The notes under the pieces were generated by a model. The model ran no database searches. It was not told where the DNA came from and worked only from the letters and a program-made list of their open reading frames with translations. Shown here piece by piece: positions 58,855-64,000 of a stretch of DNA of 64,000 nt; the stretch's first letter is position 1; every line of letters starts with the position of its first letter. The stretch comes from Alisma plantago-aquatica (taxonomy: Eukaryota; Streptophyta; Magnoliopsida; Alismatales; Alismataceae): NCBI GenBank assembly GCA_963693085.1, contig OY856412.1, positions 1,412,908,394 through 1,412,972,393 on the forward strand, written 5' to 3'. The position numbers were made by a program, and so were the translations under genes.

Positions 58855-61815
58855 GGCCTTTTAATTGCATGTCCATATAATTCCAACTCATTCCCCGTAG
58901 GATCTAGATAATAGACAGTGAACGTCTTGGGGACAATAACTAGTAACTCCCAATGCCTACCACTACAGGTAAGAAAGTTAAAAATTAATAACTTAAAATC
59001 TACAATAAAAATGTAATTTTCTTAAGTCCAAATTAATAGCAAAGTAAACTTACTTGACATTGAATGGAGCTATTATCACCGTCTTCTTATTTTTACCAAA
59101 ATAATCAAAAGTATCATAGCAGTATGAAGTAACTGAAGAAGGGTCTGTATCTACAAGACTAATCAAATATGGAACCAAAAATCCCACATGGGACAACCCA
59201 AAATCTATACATATCTTGTGTAAGTGGCTGCAAAACATGTATTATGTATGCATTAATATATAAGAAACCAGATCACTGTATATAAAACAGGATATATGGA
59301 TGTATAAACAAGATCTCACCATATCACAGCTCTATCATAGATGTGTTCAACCATTGATAACTAAACAACTCCAAAATATCTTGTATACATATCTTGTTTT
59401 CGTATGATTGACCTGCATTAATACATATGCATTAATACGTACGTATGCATAACTTGTATTATGTATGCATTAATACGTATGCTAAACTTGTTTAAATATA
59501 TTGTTATCGTATGATTTACCTGCAGCATCCTCCAGAATAGTAACAATTATAGGGCAATTTGTAGCATGTTCTCTGATCCATATTGCCACACCCCTATAAT
59601 TAGGACCTATCGAGGCATGTAGGTCCCTTGGAAGCCAACTTGGTAGTCGAGGAGGTGGAGGCCGAGATGTAGCAGGTCTCGTCTTTTTGACCTGTATATA
59701 TAATTTCAGATCAATTGACTCATATATACACACTAACAAATTAAAGTAATGGAAATTTATCATACAATATCAGTATAGAGGACATCTGCTTCAGGCCACA
59801 ATATCACTCCGCCTACTGCCTCACCAAGTGTTTCAGCATGTGGGTTTGCATGAGGCAGTACAAGATCCATCCATTCAGGAAATACATGTATCGGGCTCAC
59901 AGATACCACACCATCCGGTACTGGATACCCATGAAACATGCACCCTTTAAGGGGTGGGTAAGCCAACGCCTCTGCAATGATATATTCTTGACTTTTTAGT
60001 CAGCATGGCTTCAACCCCTACAAATTTATGTAAAGAATGTTATATGCATATATACACAAACATATCATCTTGAACAGACTATCTATTATGTCATAAAAAT
60101 ACTTACAGAGGATGTGCTAGGTGGTGGGTCTACAGGATTACTCCCAACCACTTCTACAGTAGGAGAAGAGCGGCCTGCCACAAGTACTGTCTGAGTGGCA
60201 GGATGAGACGCCTGCCACTTCGCCATTGCTTCTTGGATTCTATTCTCAATTAACAAATCTACCTATACATCTATAAAAGAAACTCTATATTATGATTATT
60301 GAAATCCCTTTTGCAATAACATTCTAAAATAAGAATAGGTTACCTCATCTTGTGAAAGTCCCGCTTTTGGGATAGGTTTGCACTGGGATGACCCAAAGAA
60401 TGCTTTGATGCCCACACCAGCGCTTGCACCCCGAACACGTCCAGGATGCTCTAGGTTACCCAGAGCAACTGTCAGTTCATCCCTTGTGCCCTGAGGGATG
60501 AACTTGCCTTCCTTCCTCTACTCGTACAGCTCCCGCTAATCACCATCAACAAAAATTAGTAAGTAAACATAATAATAATAATAATCAATATCGATCGATT
60601 GCTCTAAGAGTTGATTTTTACCAATTTTTCAGCCACCTCAGCAGTTGCGGGCTTTGGTATGTCTCCCTTCTTGTTTTGCCTCCCATCTATCTACATAGTA
60701 TGGCGAGACAAAGGTGCAGGAGCAGTAGTAGAGGACTCTGTAGTCTCCTGAGTAGCAGTAGGCTGAGCAGACTCATCCTGTAGTCTTTGGCGAATGCCTG
60801 CATATCCTCTTGGACCCATTGTGTGGTCATGCACATTCAGTGCATGCCTTGCTCTTTACGCCTCACTAAGGGCCTAGTTAGTTGGCACATTGATTTGGTT
60901 AGTAACACTAAAGGTTAATCTTGAATAGGTGAATACATAAAAATGTATATTAATTAAATTGGGAGTGGCGCTTAATACCTTGAATTCATCTGTTTTTCTT
61001 TGGGTAACAAACGCCTCCCAGTCTTTGGGGTCCAGGTAGTTCCATTGCTTTGTGGCTTCCTTCTGCCTAAATTTATTTTTTAAAGAGAATACAAACAAAA
61101 ATTATTAGTGTAGAGTTAGTGAAATAGTGATCAATATCTAGAATTGGTAATCAATCAAGAACCTCTTATCAACATCGCGTATGTAATCTCGGGTGAGATT
61201 GGTCCTATAGTTCCTTAGGACCCTCCCACAACATTGCATCACACATTTACGATGTAGCTTTTCATCCAGATCAAATATGCTCTGCAAAATAAATAGAATT
61301 GCTATTAACTAGTATCCTAAAAATTAGTAATCTACACAAATAGAATTACAAATAATAATAACTCATGCATAGTTCCTTCCATATGTCGTCTTTCTTCCCC
61401 TTAGAAACTTTATGCCAGGATTCTAGGATAGGACTGTAATGGCTGCGAGTAAGAACCCCAAGATATGAAACAAATGAGTTGTGGTTCACTCCATATGGAT
61501 TTCCTGCATGATCGAAATCCACAGCCAATTTGGGTCCATTGCCCCTTTGCTGTATTAACTTGTTCATCATTGTGATGCCCCTCACTTTCTAAATTTTCTT
61601 TTGCTGCTCATCAAGTGCTGTAATTTCTTTAGGGAGTACATCAGCAACCTAAAATTTGATAAAAAAAACACACTTAAATGATATAATTATAAATGAACAT
61701 ATAGATAGAAACCTCAGGGATATATTCTTAAAACTTACATTGTCAGGCAGTGCAAGAACGTCCTCACCCTCACGGTGATCATCATCACGGTCATCATGGG
61801 AATGCTCAGCCTTCT
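58855..61815 (-). pseudogene. CACTA-associated gene with C48 (Ulp1-like) protease C-terminus, multi-exon, broken
   Basis: Exons read right to left with fitting splice sites: about 61815-61739 (GTAAGT), 61648-~61366 (RGITMMNKLIQQRGNG, SYLGVLTRSHYSP), 61281-~61163 (LHRKCVMQCCGRVLRNYR), ~61077-60979 (QWNYLDPKDWEAFV), ~60910-60622 (MGPRGYAGIRQRL), ~60541-60344 (LGNLEHPGRVRGASAGVGIK), 60270-60107, 60017-59766 (GCMFHGYPVPDGVV), 59691-59520, 59227-59054 and 58962-~58855. The middle resembles the plant En/Spm 'transposase_24' type protein. The last exon, GRHWELLVI ... YYLDP, carries the catalytic His and Asp of a C48 peptidase. Stops interrupt several exons (near 61588, 60890, 60690, 60535, 60260 and 60005). 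The catalytic-cysteine exon is not found. Confidence 0.8.
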
Positions 61816-61884
61816 GAAAGTTCACATTCAAATTATAAATTTCACATTGTAAAGTAACACTAATTGTAAAGTTCACATTGTAAA

Positions 61885-64000
61885 TGTGACACCCCACTAT
61901 CACACAGATAGCAAGGTGACACGTGAAAATGTGTGAAACCACATATTACTGAAAACACGGGTTAATTAAAATTGATTTCGGAAAGCATACTTAAGAGAAC
62001 TTTTGCATCCAGATCCTGCAGAGAAACATGTTATATAAATATTACAAGCCTTGATATATGTCCACAGCTTATCAAAACCAGATGTACTGTCAGCACCAGA
62101 GTTCATCACCTGTTGATATGTACATATGTTACAGACCACCTCAGGCCAAAAATAGGATATACAGAATTACAACAGATAGCCATCGTGAAACATCGTCGAA
62201 ACGCCTCCGAGGACCTGAGATTACAGGGATAACTCTAGGACCCTAGCACAAAAGTCCCAAAATAGCAGCATAACCACCTCTTGCCTTCTACTACTCCTCT
62301 TGCTGTTCAGCCGCAACACAATGGTCACCACCTCAACCAACACGACCACCTAAAAAGGTTGTGAACGAGCAGGGTGAGACACATAGTTCCAGTGAGAAAC
62401 ATAACTCCCCGCCAAATCTATAAAACCTCAGAAGATTAAAGCAATAAAAGTAGATCACTGATAAAGCGTATAACAAGAGTAGTATACTGAATAAGACTAT
62501 TATTACCATCATTCTTACCAATATATTCATGAGGCCTATATACAGATTTCCTTTGTGGAACATGATTGACAAGATAAGCTTTATGAGCACTTATCACAAA
62601 ATATCAAGATCGTACAAGTAACAAAAGAGATAACTAGATCATTTATATAAGCAAGGCCTCAACCAAAGTTCTATGTTTTTCTCTAAGTAGTATATGCTAT
62701 TTGGCTGGATTACGTCTTATTATGCCCTGAGAAAGTGAGCTATCCCTGCTCAAATCCAACCTTTGGCTGCGAAGCCCAAATCTGGTGCCATACAAGGTCA
62801 ATGAGAGAGCCAGACTCCATGACGTCTCCTCCTCGTGGTCAGTACATGAAAACCAAAGAAAGACCATAGTCTTATGCTTATATGGCCTCAACCTCATAGT
62901 CAGCTCCGCAAGCTACCCATATCTCTATCTCACCTTGACACAAGTGCTAGAATATACCTTTGAGCCACGAGCCTGATCAACGTGCTCTTGAGCCATGAAC
63001 ACATTCATGCTCTATCTCGATGAGTCATGGGCCTGTTCACCATGCTCTATATATCCTGAGTCTGCAACCATAGTTGCACTCATATACTCCTATTTTAGGC
63101 TAGGGAAAACCTCACATATTCAACAATATGCACTCCAGGTAATCTCGTAGGATAAACCTATTTCACCATCACCAAATTCTGACGATGATGGATCTATGGC
63201 CAGGGAAACTACATGATATGTTCCACTATAATTAATTATTATATTTTAAGTGGATTGTAGAGGCAACCAAGTTATAAAGCATAACAACATTGAATTACAT
63301 GGTCACTGTCATCATCACATTGTCTTGGGATCTCAGTCCCCCATCATAGAAAGACACTGCCTCTCAAGGCATCATCATCATCTTACATCATCACTTGGGA
63401 TAACAATCCTTGATCTCATCGTCAGAGGATAACACCTCAACTAGGCACTCAACCTTTATTAGGTCCTCAGACCTATCACATCATACTGGTGATACATGTT
63501 ATCTCATCAACAAGGATTAGTATCATTTAAGGATAGTCAAAGCACATATACCTCATAGCTCTTACCTGGCTATGAATCCAACTCGTATACCTTCATGGTT
63601 AGAATACATATCAAGAGAGATAAATTAAGCCACCAGAAAATAGATCTTTATGATTATCATGCTAACATGTATGAAACAACATCTATGGTTATATGAAGTA
63701 TAAGCTGTATCAAACACATTATTGTTATCATACCATGAGCATACCTTATGCCTTATTCTTGTGAACATAACTATGTATCTCATCATCTTAAGTATCTTTC
63801 TTAGAAACCACGGTTCACAACCTACCATCATATCCCATCATTTAACATATAGACATAATTAGCATTATTATTATCAAATTAGGTAATTAATGTCACATTG
63901 AAATCATCATATGATTGGCTCTTTGGGCATATATACTAATAATCCCCCACTTGCACTTAGATCCAATCACCCACAAATCTTATTCCAAGTGATCATAACA
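61885..64000 (-). repeat. Minus-strand LTR related to the Tekay LTR, cut by the window end
   Basis: The reverse complement aligns with the Tekay LTR from its 3' end (4678) back to about 2900. Examples are the shared 'ccctggccatagatccatcatcgtc' region (63179-63203) and 'cgacc...ttaggtggtcg' region. It begins TGTGACACCCC (the LTR 3' end). No PBS lies to its left, so this is the outer end of a 3' LTR or a solo LTR. The five bases to the left are GTAAA, the expected half of a target duplication. It is much more diverged from the Tekay LTRs than they are from each other. Confidence 0.85.

Larger units (their letters stand above)
56502..64000 (-). mobile_element. CACTA (En/Spm-type) DNA transposon, right part outside the window
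   Basis: The terminus CACTACTACACAACA begins at 56502, after a possible 3-bp target duplication CTC. Subterminal repeats follow, and then a minus-strand CACTA-type gene with a C48 protease end. The other terminus is not in the window. A gypsy LTR interrupts the element from 61885 to the window end, so the extent beyond 61884 is inferred. Confidence 0.8.

Overview
The window looks like repeat-rich nuclear DNA from a land plant, most likely a flowering plant. It is AT-rich and densely nested with transposable elements. I see plant-type elements: a Tekay/Del-type chromovirus, a Cassandra TRIM with 5S rRNA sequence in its LTRs, L1-type LINEs (one with an RNase H domain), tRNA-type SINEs, and a CACTA element carrying a Ulp1/C48-protease gene. 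I recognise no host gene, rRNA gene, tRNA gene or CRISPR array. Every recognisable reading frame belongs to a mobile element and all are decayed. The species cannot be told from the sequence.

Layout, part 1 (1-23631). A non-coding LTR retrotransposon (LARD-like) appears to frame this part. Its 5' LTR (1-962 plus 12943-13287) was split by a 12-kb Tekay/Del gypsy element (963-12937, TSD ATAGT). A PBS-like site and about 3 kb of non-coding interior follow (13288-16354). Its 3' LTR (16355-17250 plus 23253-23631) was split by a minus-strand LINE with endonuclease, RT, zf-RVT and RNase H (17251-23189). Each LTR copy shows the empty site of the insertion in the other.

Part 2 (28392-44692) is the most unusual region. 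Three near-full-length LINEs, one short LINE 3' end and three SINEs lie head to tail, all on the minus strand. Every junction, and both outer edges, is a (TATG)n tract, eight tracts for seven units. This suggests target-primed insertion into a (TATG)n/(CATA)n microsatellite, with SINEs using the same tail. The LINEs share a 3'-terminal hairpin whose stem differs in sequence but keeps pairing. One LINE is split by a 1.85-kb poly(A) retroposon with a 15-bp TSD.

Part 3 (44693-56501) is mostly non-coding decayed DNA. It holds a minus-strand gypsy integrase remnant and a probable solo LTR (51202-54735) containing a complete Cassandra TRIM (52914-53581, TSD ATTCT).

Part 4 (56502-64000) starts with a CACTA terminus and subterminal repeats, then a multi-exon minus-strand CACTA gene ending in a C48 protease domain. 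This element is interrupted at 61885 by a minus-strand LTR related to the Tekay LTR in part 1; both run off the window.

The parts do not form a cellular pathway. They record successive insertions: LARD then Tekay and LINE, solo LTR then Cassandra, CACTA then gypsy LTR, LINE then poly(A) retroposon.
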